Notes: a model not told the origin generated them from the sequence alone. A stretch of 8,550 nucleotides of DNA from Erythrobacter sp. UBA3075 (GCA_002367375.1 DFBR01000112.1:6414-14963), one strand, 5' to 3'; numbered from the stretch's first letter, positions 1 through 7,182 are shown. Made by a program: numbers and translations.

Positions 1-123
1 GAAGCCAAATGCGATCAAGACGCCTATGGGCGGGGCAGAACGAGCGGAGCGACCTACGCCCGCCCCCCTGCATCGCTAGCCGAACAGCTGCTCGCCTCGC
101 TTCCGCGCGGCCATCTCAAGTGA
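1..123 (+). CDS. 3' end of an unidentified protein-coding gene (partial)
   Basis: Reading frame 1 is open from the left edge to a TGA at 121-123 and encodes about 40 residues ending in SLAEQLLASLPRGHLK. Third codon positions are mostly G or C, as in the neighbouring genes. The stop lies only 8 nt before the helicase ATG, a spacing typical of co-transcribed genes. No domain can be recognised from so short a tail. Frame 3 is also open to a TGA at 129-131, and frame 2 is open to a TAG at 77-79, so the choice of frame is an inference from codon use and spacing. The region could instead be non-coding leader of the helicase gene. Confidence 0.35.
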   Translation, partial: EAKCDQDAYGRGRTSGATYARPPASLAEQLLASLPRGHLK

Positions 124-131
124 GCCATTGA

Positions 132-1961
132 ATGACTTTTCCCGATCTCCCAGCCAGTCTTGCGGCGGCCCTCGCCGAGCGCGACTATGACAGCGCCACT
201 CCCGTCCAGGCCGAAGTCCTGCAACCGCAGGCCGCTGGCCGCGATCTGATCGTTTCTGCCCAAACCGGTTCCGGCAAGACAGTTGCCTTCGGACTTGCCA
301 TGGCAAACCAATTGCTGGGCGATAGTGACAAAGTGCCTTTCGCCAAGGCCCCTCTCGCGCTGGTGATTGCTCCGACGCGTGAACTGGCGCTGCAGGTCAG
401 CCGCGAACTCGCATGGCTCTATGGCAAGGCTGGCGCACGCATCGCCACTTGTGTTGGCGGCATGAACCCTTCGCAGGAGCGCAAGGTGCTCAAATCCGGC
501 GCGACGATCGTTGTCGGCACGCCGGGCCGCCTGCGCGACCATCTTGAACGCGGCGCGCTCGACCTGTCATCTCTGGCTGCTGTGGTGCTGGATGAAGCGG
601 ACGAAATGCTCGACATGGGGTTCCGCGAAGAGCTGGAGGAAATCCTCGACGCCACGCCGGAAACGCGCCGCACATTGCTGTTCTCAGCCACCATGCCGCG
701 CCCGATCGAGAACCTCGCCCGCCGCTATCAACGCGATGCGCTGAGAATTGCCACGATTAGCGAAGGACGCGGCCATGGAGACATCTCCTATCAGGCGGTC
801 ACCGTGTCACCGCCCGAAATAGAGAACGCGGTGGTCAATCTTCTACGGTATCACGAAGCTGAAACCGCCATCCTGTTCTGCGCGACGCGTGAAAAAGTGC
901 GTCACTTGCACGCCACGCTGCAAGAGCGCGGCTTTGCCGTGGTGGCGCTTTCCGGCGAGCATTCGCAGCAAGAACGCAACCAGGCCTTGCAAGCGATGCG
1001 TGACAAACGAGCGCGGGTCTGCGTCGCCACTGATGTCGCAGCGCGCGGGATCGACCTGCCCACGCTAAGCCTCGTCGTCCATGTCGAGATTCCGCGTGAT
1101 GCAGAATCGTTGCAGCACCGTTCGGGCCGCACAGGGCGCGCCGGTCGCAAAGGCACCGCCGTGCTGATCGTGCCGTTTTCCCGCCGCAGACGTGTCGAAT
1201 CCATGCTGCGCAGCGCTAAGATCAACGCCGATTGGATGGATGCCCCCGACCGCAAGGCAATCAAGGACAAGGACCGCGAGCGTTTGCTCGAAAAGCTGAT
1301 GGAACCGGTCGAGATTTCAGACGGCGACCGCGAACTGGCCGAGAAACTGCTCCTCCATCGCACTCCTGCCGAAATTGCGGCCATGTTGGTGGACGCCCAC
1401 CGAGCCAAGCTGCCTGAGCCCGAAGAGCTGATTGCCAATACACCAGAGGCGCGGCGCGAGGCACAGAAGGAGCGTCATCGCCCCGGCTTCGAGGACACGG
1501 TCTGGTTCCGCATGGGTATCGGCCGTCGCCAGAATGCCGACCCGCGCTGGATCCTGCCGCTCATCTGCCGCCGTGGTCACATCACCCGCAATGAAATCGG
1601 CGCGATCCGTATTGGCCCTGAAGAAACCTATGTGCAGATCCCGCGCACGATCTCGGACAAGTTTGCTGCGGCAGTCATCCGCACCGCAGAAGCGGAAGCA
1701 AAAAGCGATGAGGATACGGTCGCAATCGAACCGTCCGAAACCGGCCCCCGCGATGCCGCGCGCACCAATCGCAAGCGCGGCCCCTCACACGGCCCCTCTA
1801 ACGGAAATGCCGGTGGACCTCACGTAAGGCCCAAGTCCCACGGCAAGAAGTTCGACAAGGCCAAGAAACACGGACCCAAGCACGCCGGATCAGGTGGCAA
1901 GCCGAAGAAGCACCGGAAGGGCGGGAAGCCGGCCGGTCCGCACAAAGGCAAACCCGACTAA
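132..1961 (+). CDS. DEAD-box ATP-dependent RNA helicase with DbpA-type RNA-binding domain
   Basis: This 609-residue cytoplasmic protein uses ATP to unwind or remodel RNA duplexes. The whole motif set is present: AQTGSGKT (43-50, Walker A), PTRELA (81-86), GG (109-110), TPGR (130-133), DEAD (154-157), SAT (185-187), ATDVAARGID (299-308) and HRSGRTGRAGR (329-339). Residues 455-515 resemble the DbpA/CsdA C-terminal RNA-binding fold, with WFRMGIGRR and ITRNEIGAIRI. From about residue 545 the chain becomes a low-complexity tail rich in Lys, Gly, His and Pro, probably disordered and RNA-binding. In the family such proteins act in ribosome assembly or cold-adapted RNA turnover; whether this one is closer to DbpA or to CsdA/DeaD cannot be decided here. 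The ATG at 132 directly follows an in-frame TGA (129-131), so no longer start exists. The ribosome site is weak (AAGTGAG about 10 nt upstream), which fits coupling to an upstream gene. Confidence 0.95.
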   Translation: MTFPDLPASLAAALAERDYDSATPVQAEVLQPQAAGRDLIVSAQTGSGKTVAFGLAMANQLLGDSDKVPFAKAPLALVIAPTRELALQVSRELAWLYGKAGARIATCVGGMNPSQERKVLKSGATIVVGTPGRLRDHLERGALDLSSLAAVVLDEADEMLDMGFREELEEILDATPETRRTLLFSATMPRPIENLARRYQRDALRIATISEGRGHGDISYQAVTVSPPEIENAVVNLLRYHEAETAILFCATREKVRHLHATLQERGFAVVALSGEHSQQERNQALQAMRDKRARVCVATDVAARGIDLPTLSLVVHVEIPRDAESLQHRSGRTGRAGRKGTAVLIVPFSRRRRVESMLRSAKINADWMDAPDRKAIKDKDRERLLEKLMEPVEISDGDRELAEKLLLHRTPAEIAAMLVDAHRAKLPEPEELIANTPEARREAQKERHRPGFEDTVWFRMGIGRRQNADPRWILPLICRRGHITRNEIGAIRIGPEETYVQIPRTISDKFAAAVIRTAEAEAKSDEDTVAIEPSETGPRDAARTNRKRGPSHGPSNGNAGGPHVRPKSHGKKFDKAKKHGPKHAGSGGKPKKHRKGGKPAGPHKGKPD

Positions 1962-1981
1962 GAACGCCGCGCCTAAATCAG

Positions 1982-2001
1982 ACCAATTTATGAAAATTGG
2001 T
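1982..2001. terminator. 8-bp perfect hairpin between the helicase gene and the tRNA 3' end
   Basis: ACCAATTT (1982-1989) and AAATTGGT (1994-2001) are perfect reverse complements separated by the loop ATGA. The hairpin begins 20 nt after the helicase stop codon. On the minus strand it starts with the ACCA end of the tRNA and continues into the trailer. No T-run follows on either strand, so it is not a standard intrinsic terminator. It sits where two transcription units converge and could slow polymerase, protect the helicase mRNA 3' end, or mark the tRNA trailer for processing. Its function is inferred; the structure itself is visible. Confidence 0.35.
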
Positions 2002-2074
2002 AGCGGAGGAGGGACTTGAACCCCCGACACGCGGATTATGATTCCGCTGCTCTAACCACCTGAGCTACTCCGCC
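1998..2074 (-). tRNA. tRNA-Met (anticodon CAT), probably elongator
   Basis: The minus strand folds as a complete 77-nt cloverleaf. The acceptor stem is GGCGGAG with CTCCGCT (a G-U first pair), the D arm is GCTC/GAGC, the anticodon stem is GCGGA/TCCGC with loop ATCATAA, and the T arm is GGGGG-TTCAAGT-CCCTC. The discriminator is A and CCA is encoded. The anticodon is CAT. Initiator tRNA is unlikely because it has an unpaired first position and three G-C pairs at the base of the anticodon stem, neither of which is seen. tRNA-Ile2, whose C34 is modified to lysidine, also reads CAT in the gene, but overall the body matches elongator Met tRNAs of Alphaproteobacteria as I remember them. It lies downstream of the ligase-family gene and convergent to the helicase gene. 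Confidence 0.93.
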
Positions 2075-2123
2075 CCAAAAGGGATCGCCCGGCGGTGCTG
2101 CGTGCAGCGCTGGGCAGGCGGCG

Positions 2124-2152
2124 CATTTAGGCAGGCGCGGGCCTTGGGTCAA
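2124..2152 (-). promoter_or_regulatory. possible promoter of tRNA-Met
   Basis: On the minus strand TTGACC (2152-2147) is followed after exactly 17 nt by TAAATG (2129-2124), close to the housekeeping -35/-10 arrangement. The -35 half is strong (5 of 6) and the -10 half is weaker (3 of 6). Transcription would start near 2117, leaving a leader of about 43 nt before the tRNA. The -35 box includes the TGA stop codon of the upstream ligase-family gene. The alternative is read-through from the mltG-ligase transcript followed by RNase P cleavage. Confidence 0.4.
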
Positions 2153-2676
2153 CCGCGAAAACGCCAGCTTTTGAGATGGTCCCACGGGCCGCCACGATAG
2201 GCGTGGAGCGCAAGGCCCGAAAAGGCGAAGTGTCGGGGGCTGACTTGTGGCCCCAATTCGGCCTGCAGAGCTTTCGCCTCCTCCAGACTGACCTTGTTCT
2301 GGATGGTGACATGGAGGCGCGGCCTGTGTTCATCCTGCGGAGTGAGCAGGCCGTGAAAGCGGTCCCGCAAATCTTCCCACAGCGCGATCATGCCTTCGCT
2401 CTCCAGCTTGAGTGCGGTGCCCTTCCCCAGCTTCATGATGCCGAGCAGCTGTGCTGGCAAAGGCGCTTGATCACGGGCGAGCTGCGCACAGCAATCGCGC
2501 ACCTCGCTCTCGCAGCTTGGTGGCAGGGCGTGGAACAGGGTGACGTGGGCTTCCAGATAATTGCGTTCCGGCGGGAAATGCGCCTCGCGCAGGCGTGTCG
2601 CCCAGCGGTGCAGATCATCGGGCAGCTTCGCCGTCAGGATCAACGGTGCGGGCGCGGAGCTGCCCTCCCCGATCAC
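2149..2676 (-). CDS. 2'-5' RNA ligase family protein (2H phosphoesterase superfamily)
   Basis: A 175-residue protein with the two HxTx motifs that define the 2H fold: HVTL (residues 44-47) and HVTI (122-125). The two histidines are expected to act on 2',3'-cyclic phosphate or 2'-5' linked RNA ends. The length fits LigT/ThpR relatives (about 175-200 residues). Physiological substrates of bacterial members are poorly known; many behave as cyclic phosphodiesterases rather than ligases, so the family name should not be read as a proven reaction. The start is GTG: GTGA at 2676-2673 overlaps the TGA of mltG, and GGAGAG lies just upstream, so translation is probably coupled to mltG. The first ten or so residues (MIGEGSSAPA) are low in complexity and probably unstructured. 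The gene is followed directly by tRNA-Met. Confidence 0.88.
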   Translation of the reverse strand: MIGEGSSAPAPLILTAKLPDDLHRWATRLREAHFPPERNYLEAHVTLFHALPPSCESEVRDCCAQLARDQAPLPAQLLGIMKLGKGTALKLESEGMIALWEDLRDRFHGLLTPQDEHRPRLHVTIQNKVSLEEAKALQAELGPQVSPRHFAFSGLALHAYRGGPWDHLKSWRFRG

Positions 2677-3644
2677 ATCTCTCCGCGTTCGCGGCGCAGG
2701 GCGAACCAGCGTTCCACCGCTTCATTGTGGCCTTGCAGCGTAGAATTGAACTCATGCCCGCCCGACCCGTCGGCGACCATAAAGATTGCGTCCGTGTCCT
2801 CCGGATTGAGCACCGCTTCGATGCTCGCACGGCCCGGATTGGTGATCGGTCCGCGCGGTAGGCCCACCATCGAGTAGGTGTTGTAATCGTTGATCGCCTG
2901 AATTTCCGACTGGCGTATCCGGCGTCCCAGCGGGCGTCCGCGCGTGATCGGGTAGATAATCGTCGGATCGGCCTGCAGCATGATGCCCTGCCGGACTCGG
3001 TTGGAATAGAGCCCCGCGACCATGCGCCGTTCTTCCGGAACGCCAGTTTCCTTCTCCACAATGGAGGCGAGCACCACCGCTTCCTGCGGGCTGCTGACAA
3101 CGGTCCGATCGCTGCGGTTGGGCCATAGCTCGGCCAGCGCTTCATCCATAGCGCGCTGCATCCGGGCGAGAACGACAACGCGCTCCTCCCCGCGTTCGAA
3201 ATCATAGGTGTTGGGCAGGACAGAGCCTTCTTCGGGTACCGGGATTTCTCCTGTCAGCAGCTCCTGTGCCATCAGCCGATCATGCACGATAACCGAAGGC
3301 GTCCCTTCCGGGATTGTAACGAACCGCCGGATCACATCACCATGCTGGAACGTGTCGAGGATCGCTGCGGGGCTCGCGCCCTCCTGCAGCTGGAATTCGC
3401 CCGCCTTGATCGGATCGCGGCTGCCAAGGATCTTGGCGCGCAAAAGGAAGCCATCTGCCGAGGCGATGTGGCCTTCTTCCTCAAGCGCCTGCGCCACACT
3501 GGTCAGGCTTGCGCCCGATGGCACAATGAACGACGTTTCCTCTTCCACCTGCGACCCGCCATACCAGCCGAGCGACAGCCAGCCGCCGAGCCCGAGGACC
3601 ACCAGCAAGCCAAGCGCGACGAGGGCCGCGGGCAGTTTCTTCAT
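2673..3644 (-). CDS. mltG: endolytic murein transglycosylase MltG (YceG family)
   Basis: A 323-residue inner-membrane protein that cuts nascent glycan strands in the periplasm and so limits peptidoglycan chain length. Residues 5-28 form a hydrophobic segment after MKK, giving a single N-terminal membrane anchor. A LysM-like region follows (about 35-115, including VPSGASLTSVAQALEEEG). The YceG catalytic domain carries ASIVEKET (193-200), in which E197 is the probable catalytic glutamate, followed by GVPEERRMVAGLYSNR, QADPTIIY, YNTY and GLPRGPITNPG, all hallmark family segments. Its length is close to the E. coli protein (340). The ATG lies 1 nt after the fabF stop codon (TAA-C-ATG), and no clear ribosome site is present, so it is likely translated by coupling. 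acpP-fabF-mltG is a conserved alphaproteobacterial arrangement. Confidence 0.95.
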   Translation of the reverse strand: MKKLPAALVALGLLVVLGLGGWLSLGWYGGSQVEEETSFIVPSGASLTSVAQALEEEGHIASADGFLLRAKILGSRDPIKAGEFQLQEGASPAAILDTFQHGDVIRRFVTIPEGTPSVIVHDRLMAQELLTGEIPVPEEGSVLPNTYDFERGEERVVVLARMQRAMDEALAELWPNRSDRTVVSSPQEAVVLASIVEKETGVPEERRMVAGLYSNRVRQGIMLQADPTIIYPITRGRPLGRRIRQSEIQAINDYNTYSMVGLPRGPITNPGRASIEAVLNPEDTDAIFMVADGSGGHEFNSTLQGHNEAVERWFALRRERGEM

Positions 3645-3645
3645 G

Positions 3646-4905
3646 TTAGTCGACCCGCTTCATCACCAGCGACGCATTGGTGCCACCAAAGCCGAAGCTG
3701 TTGTTGAGCACTGCGTTCACTTCCCGCTTTTTCGCGGTGAGCGGAACCAGATCGACGCCATCGGTGCCCTCGTCCGGATTGTGCAGGTTTAGTGTCGGCG
3801 GGACAATCTGGTCGCGCATGGCGAGGATGCAGAAGATCGCTTCCACCGCCCCTGCGCCGCCCAGAAGGTGCCCGATGGCGGATTTGGTGCTGCTCATCGA
3901 AGCGCCGCCCAGATCGTCACCCAGAACGCGTTTTACCGCTGCCAGCTCAATCGTATCAGCCATGGTCGATGTGCCGTGGGCATTCACATAATCGATGTCG
4001 GAAGCATCAAGACCAGACTTGCGGATGGCCATGCGCATCGCGTTTTCTGCACCCAGACCACCGGGATGGGGAGCAGTGACGTGATAGGCATCACCAGACA
4101 GTCCATAGCCGACCACTTCGGCATAGATCGTCGCGCCGCGCGCCTTGGCGTGTTCATATTCTTCGAGCACGACAACGCCTGCGCCCTCACCCATCACAAA
4201 GCCTTCGCGGTCTTTGTCATAGGGGCGGCTAGCCTCTGTCGGACGATCGTTGAACCCGGTGTTGAGCGCGCGCGCCTGTGCGAATCCGGCAATACCAATC
4301 GGGCAGATCGTCGATTCTGAGCCGCCTGCGACCATGATGTCTGCATCATCGTCACGAATCATCCGTGCGGCATCGCCAATGGAGTGCGCTCCGGTCGAAC
4401 AGGCGGTCACAACCGCGTGGTTCGGTCCCATCAACCCGTGCTGGATCGATACTTGGCCAGACACCAGATTGATCAGGCGACCATGAACGAAGTGCGGCGA
4501 CACTCGCCCAGGCCCACGCTCGGCGAGCAGGAGCGATTCGCTCTCAATTCCCGGCAGCCCGCCGATACCCGAGCCAATCGAGCAACCAGCGCGCAGCTTG
4601 GTTGCATGGTCCATGTCGGTCAGGCCTGCATCTTCGATCGCCTGCCCGGCCGCATCGATGCCAAGCACGATAAACGGATCGACTTGCCGCTGAATCTTGT
4701 GATCGACGCGCTTGTTGGCGTCAAAACCCCACGGATGATCGGCCGGTTTGACCTCGCCCGCGATGGTGCATTTCTGGTCCGAAGCATCGAACTTCGTGAT
4801 CGTGCCGATGCCGCTTTCCGCAGCAATCAGGTTTTTCCAATTGGTTTCTACGTCACCACCAAGAGGTGTGACAAGGCCAAGGCCGGTTACGACTACGCGC
4901 CGCAT
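3646..4905 (-). CDS. fabF: 3-oxoacyl-[acyl-carrier-protein] synthase 2 (KAS II)
   Basis: This cytosolic condensing enzyme extends acyl-ACP by two carbons using malonyl-ACP in type II fatty-acid synthesis. The catalytic triad is visible in the 419-residue protein: Cys169 in TACSTGA, His310 in NAHGTST and His346 in IGHLLGGAG. The glycine-rich NNSFGFGGTN near the C-terminus is also typical. Length and spacing match E. coli FabF (Cys163, His303, His340). The ATG at 4905 is chosen because GGAG lies 7 nt upstream and the protein then begins MRRVVVTGLG like its homologues. A TTG at 4920 in the same frame would add five residues (MRRHT) and would swallow the ribosome site, so it is unlikely. It is the second gene after acpP, its substrate carrier, across a 99-nt gap that holds a terminator-like hairpin. 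Confidence 0.97.
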   Translation of the reverse strand: MRRVVVTGLGLVTPLGGDVETNWKNLIAAESGIGTITKFDASDQKCTIAGEVKPADHPWGFDANKRVDHKIQRQVDPFIVLGIDAAGQAIEDAGLTDMDHATKLRAGCSIGSGIGGLPGIESESLLLAERGPGRVSPHFVHGRLINLVSGQVSIQHGLMGPNHAVVTACSTGAHSIGDAARMIRDDDADIMVAGGSESTICPIGIAGFAQARALNTGFNDRPTEASRPYDKDREGFVMGEGAGVVVLEEYEHAKARGATIYAEVVGYGLSGDAYHVTAPHPGGLGAENAMRMAIRKSGLDASDIDYVNAHGTSTMADTIELAAVKRVLGDDLGGASMSSTKSAIGHLLGGAGAVEAIFCILAMRDQIVPPTLNLHNPDEGTDGVDLVPLTAKKREVNAVLNNSFGFGGTNASLVMKRVD

Positions 4906-4918
4906 AGTGTGTCTCCGC

Positions 4919-4952
4919 AATCAAGAAAGGCCCAGCCACATGGCTGAGCCTT
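4919..4952 (-). terminator. attenuator-like hairpin between acpP and fabF
   Basis: On the minus strand a 12-bp stem (arms 4952-4941 and 4938-4927, one G-U pair, two bases between the arms so the innermost pair is probably open) is followed by the T-rich stretch TTTCTTGATT. This resembles an intrinsic terminator with an imperfect U tract, placed 52 nt after the acpP stop codon and just upstream of the fabF ribosome site. It would allow partial termination, so that acpP mRNA exceeds fabF-mltG mRNA, in line with the high cellular demand for ACP. Efficiency cannot be judged from sequence. It might instead be an mRNA stabiliser or processing site. Confidence 0.55.
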
Positions 4953-5004
4953 CCATCCCCGTCCGCGTTCGGCGGGACCGTCCGCGAACAGGGCCAATCC
5001 GGTG

Positions 5005-5241
5005 TTAGCCGGCGTTCTCTTCGATGTATTTGTTGGCGTCGCCAACCGTGTTGATCTTTTCGGCAGCGTCGTCCGGAATTTCAACACCGAATTCTTCTTC
5101 GAAGGCCATGACCAGCTCGACAATGTCGAGACTATCCGCGCCAAGATCATCGATGAAGCTCGCTTCCGGTGCGACCTTGTCTTCCTCTACGCCGAGGTGC
5201 TCGACAACGATCTTCTTCACGCGTTCAGCAGTATCGCTCAT
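5005..5241 (-). CDS. acpP: acyl carrier protein
   Basis: A 78-residue acidic carrier protein of type II fatty-acid synthesis. The attachment serine for 4'-phosphopantetheine is Ser37 in [18 protein letters not shown], the signature of helix II. The rest ([19 protein letters not shown] at the start, IPDDAAEKI near the end) is standard ACP. The ATG at 5241 is preferred over one at 5307 in the same frame: GAGGGA lies 5 nt before it, and the 22 extra residues of the longer version ([19 protein letters not shown]...) do not resemble any ACP and fall in the leader. fabF, which elongates chains on this carrier, is next downstream. The leader contains a nested inverted repeat described separately. 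Confidence 0.98.
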   Translation of the reverse strand: MSDTAERVKKIVVEHLGVEEDKVAPEASFIDDLGADSLDIVELVMAFEEEFGVEIPDDAAEKINTVGDANKYIEENAG

Positions 5242-5295
5242 GTAATCCCTCTTCCATCTGGGGTGACTTGATGCTTTCGCCCTAATGAACGCAAG

Positions 5296-5340
5296 CGGGC
5301 AAGGCAAGTGCCCAAGGGCGTCGAATTTGCCTTGTCGGGC
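5296..5340. repeat. nested inverted repeat in the acpP leader
   Basis: CAAGGCAA (5300-5307) and TTGCCTTG (5327-5334) are perfect reverse complements, and between them sits the palindrome GCCCAAGGGC (5310-5319). The outer arms extend imperfectly outwards to GCGGG and TCGGGC. A smaller palindrome, GGCGCA/TGCGCC with a 6-nt loop, lies next to it at 5338-5355. The repeat lies 55-95 bases upstream of the acpP start codon, and a possible -35 element (TTGCCT on the minus strand) falls within one arm. An operator or a leader hairpin are both possible. No matching regulator site is recognised. Confidence 0.45.
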
Positions 5341-5376
5341 GCAATTAGGTGCGCCGTTATTATGGGCTGGAACGCC

Positions 5377-7182
5377 CTATTCAGCGTCAGGCGCTTCCTT
5401 CTGCTCTTCCAGCGCTTCACCCGACAGGCGAATGTGGACATCACGCAGCTGCCTGGCGCTGACAAGCGACGGTGCGCCCATCATCAAATCCTGCGCTTTC
5501 TGGTTGAGCGGGAAGGCGATGACCTCGCGGATATTTGGCTCATCGGCGAGCAGCATCACGATGCGGTCGATGCCCGGAGCCGAGCCGCCATGCGGCGGTG
5601 CGCCCAGCTTGAAGGCTTCAATCATACCGGAGAAATTCTCGTCCACGTCCGCTTTGGAATAACCTGCGATTTCGAACGCCTTGTACATGATATCCGGGCG
5701 GTGGTTCCGGATCGCACCCGATGAAAGCTCATAACCGTTGCAGACAATGTCATACTGCCACGCCTTGATTTCGAGCGGGTCAGTGTTTTCCAACGCCTCC
5801 ATCTCGCCCTGCGGCATGGAGAATGGGTTGTGGCTGAAATCGACCTTCTTCAGCTCTTCGTCGTACTCGAACATCGGGAAATCAACGATCCAGCAGAATT
5901 TGAAGCAACCCTGCTCGATCAGCTCCAGCGTCTCGCCGACACGGGTGCGCGCGGCACCGGCCAGCTTGGCGGCATCCTTTTCCTTGCCCGCGGCAAAGAA
6001 CAGTCCGTCATTCTCACCAAGTCCCAGCTCGTCATACAACTTGGCCATCTCTTCCGGGCCGTGGTTCTTGGCAATCGGTCCGCCAAATTCACCGCTCTTG
6101 CGGGTGACGTAGCCGAGGCCGGAAAAGCCTTCCCTGCGCGCCCAATCGTTCATCTCATCGAAGAACTTGCGGCTCTTCTCATTGGTGTTCGGTGCCGGGA
6201 TCACGCGCACGACGCCGCCGCCGCCCACGATCTTCTCGAAGATGCCAAAGCCGGATTTCTCGAAGTGATGCGTCACATCGCTGATGATCAGCGGATTGCG
6301 CAGATCGGGCTTGTCGGTGCCGTATTTCAGCATTGTTTCGGCATAAGGAATGCGCGGAAACTCGCCTGCCGGGGTGACTGACTTGCCGCCCGAAAATTCC
6401 TCGAACACGCCAGCGAGAACCGGCTCGATCGCCTGAAACACATCTTCCTGCGTCACAAAGCTCATCTCGAAGTCGAGCTGGTAGAATTCCGGTGAGCGGT
6501 CGGCGCGCAGATCTTCGTCGCGGAAGCACGGGGCGATCTGAAAATAGCGGTCAAAGCCTGCAACCATCAGCAGCTGCTTAAACATCTGCGGGGCCTGCGG
6601 AAGCGCGTAGAAATGCCCCGGGTGCAGGCGGCTCGGCACCAGATAATCGCGCGCGCCTTCGGGGCTGGATGCACCAAGGATCGGCGTCTGAAATTCGCTG
6701 AAGCCCTGATCGGTCATCCGGTTGCGCAAGGACGTGATTACCTGATTGCGCAGCATGATATTGGCGTGGACCCGCTCCCGCCGCAGATCAACGAAGCGAT
6801 ATTTCAGGCGGGTTTCTTCGGGATAATCCTCGGCCGAATTGACGATAAGCGGCAATTCATCGGCATGGCTCTGCACGTTGACCGAACGCGCAAACACTTC
6901 GATCTCGCCGGTCGGCAGGTTCGCGTTCACGGCCTCGGCATCGCGCGCCTTCACATCGCCATCTATAGTGATGACGCTTTCCAGCCGCAGCGAATCGAGC
7001 AATTCGAGTGCGGGCGAATCCTCATCCGCCACGATTTGCGTCATGCCGTAATGGTCGCGCAGATCGACAAACAGCACGCCGCCATGGTCGCGCTTACGGT
7101 GGACCCAACCGGACAGGCGAACGCTTGTCCCGACATCGGCTTTACTCAACTGTGCGCAATTGTGGGTACGGTAGGCGTGCAT
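5377..7182 (-). CDS. aspS: aspartate--tRNA(Asp/Asn) ligase, probably non-discriminating
   Basis: A 601-residue class IIb synthetase that attaches aspartate to tRNA in the cytoplasm. It has an N-terminal OB-fold anticodon domain (about 20-105), class II motif 2 in [16 protein letters not shown] (220-235), a bacterial GAD insertion (about 285-420) and motif 3 in [14 protein letters not shown] (532-545); this is the long bacterial type. H33 in RKRDHGG corresponds, by alignment from memory, to His31 of the Pseudomonas non-discriminating enzyme, where E. coli has Leu. It therefore probably also makes Asp-tRNA(Asn), which GatCAB would convert to Asn-tRNA(Asn); no gat gene is in view. The ATG at 7182 is chosen because homologues begin MHAYRTH and GGAAAGAG precedes it; an ATG at 7197 adds MERVP without a ribosome site. 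No good terminator separates it from acpP. Confidence 0.97.
   Translation of the reverse strand: MHAYRTHNCAQLSKADVGTSVRLSGWVHRKRDHGGVLFVDLRDHYGMTQIVADEDSPALELLDSLRLESVITIDGDVKARDAEAVNANLPTGEIEVFARSVNVQSHADELPLIVNSAEDYPEETRLKYRFVDLRRERVHANIMLRNQVITSLRNRMTDQGFSEFQTPILGASSPEGARDYLVPSRLHPGHFYALPQAPQMFKQLLMVAGFDRYFQIAPCFRDEDLRADRSPEFYQLDFEMSFVTQEDVFQAIEPVLAGVFEEFSGGKSVTPAGEFPRIPYAETMLKYGTDKPDLRNPLIISDVTHHFEKSGFGIFEKIVGGGGVVRVIPAPNTNEKSRKFFDEMNDWARREGFSGLGYVTRKSGEFGGPIAKNHGPEEMAKLYDELGLGENDGLFFAAGKEKDAAKLAGAARTRVGETLELIEQGCFKFCWIVDFPMFEYDEELKKVDFSHNPFSMPQGEMEALENTDPLEIKAWQYDIVCNGYELSSGAIRNHRPDIMYKAFEIAGYSKADVDENFSGMIEAFKLGAPPHGGSAPGIDRIVMLLADEPNIREVIAFPLNQKAQDLMMGAPSLVSARQLRDVHIRLSGEALEEQKEAPDAE

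Noticed and set aside
54..542. 162-codon minus-strand open frame across the helicase start
   Set aside because: It covers the Q motif and Walker A region of the helicase on the other strand, and no domain is seen in the translation.
902..1438. 178-codon open frame antisense to the helicase gene
   Set aside because: It lies wholly opposite a gene with complete helicase motifs, is Ser/Arg-rich as expected of a high-GC shadow frame, and has no recognisable domain.
2097..2108. GCTGC-GT-GCAGC palindrome in the tRNA leader
   Set aside because: Short, GC-rich and with a 2-nt centre; expected by chance in sequence of this composition.
2176..2877. 233-codon plus-strand open frame opposite the ligase-family and mltG genes
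   Set aside because: It spans the junction of two well-supported genes on the other strand; its composition is that of a reverse-frame translation and no family is recognised.
4959..4987. Direct repeat CCGTCCGCG (two copies, 20 bp apart) in the acpP-fabF gap
   Set aside because: A GC-rich 9-mer repeated once in high-GC DNA can be chance, and no link to a promoter or iteron array is seen.
5364..5377. GGGC/GCCC hairpin at the end of aspS as a terminator
   Set aside because: The stem is only 4 bp and the following minus-strand sequence (ATAATAAC) has no T-run; it is too weak to call, so aspS-acpP read-through remains possible.
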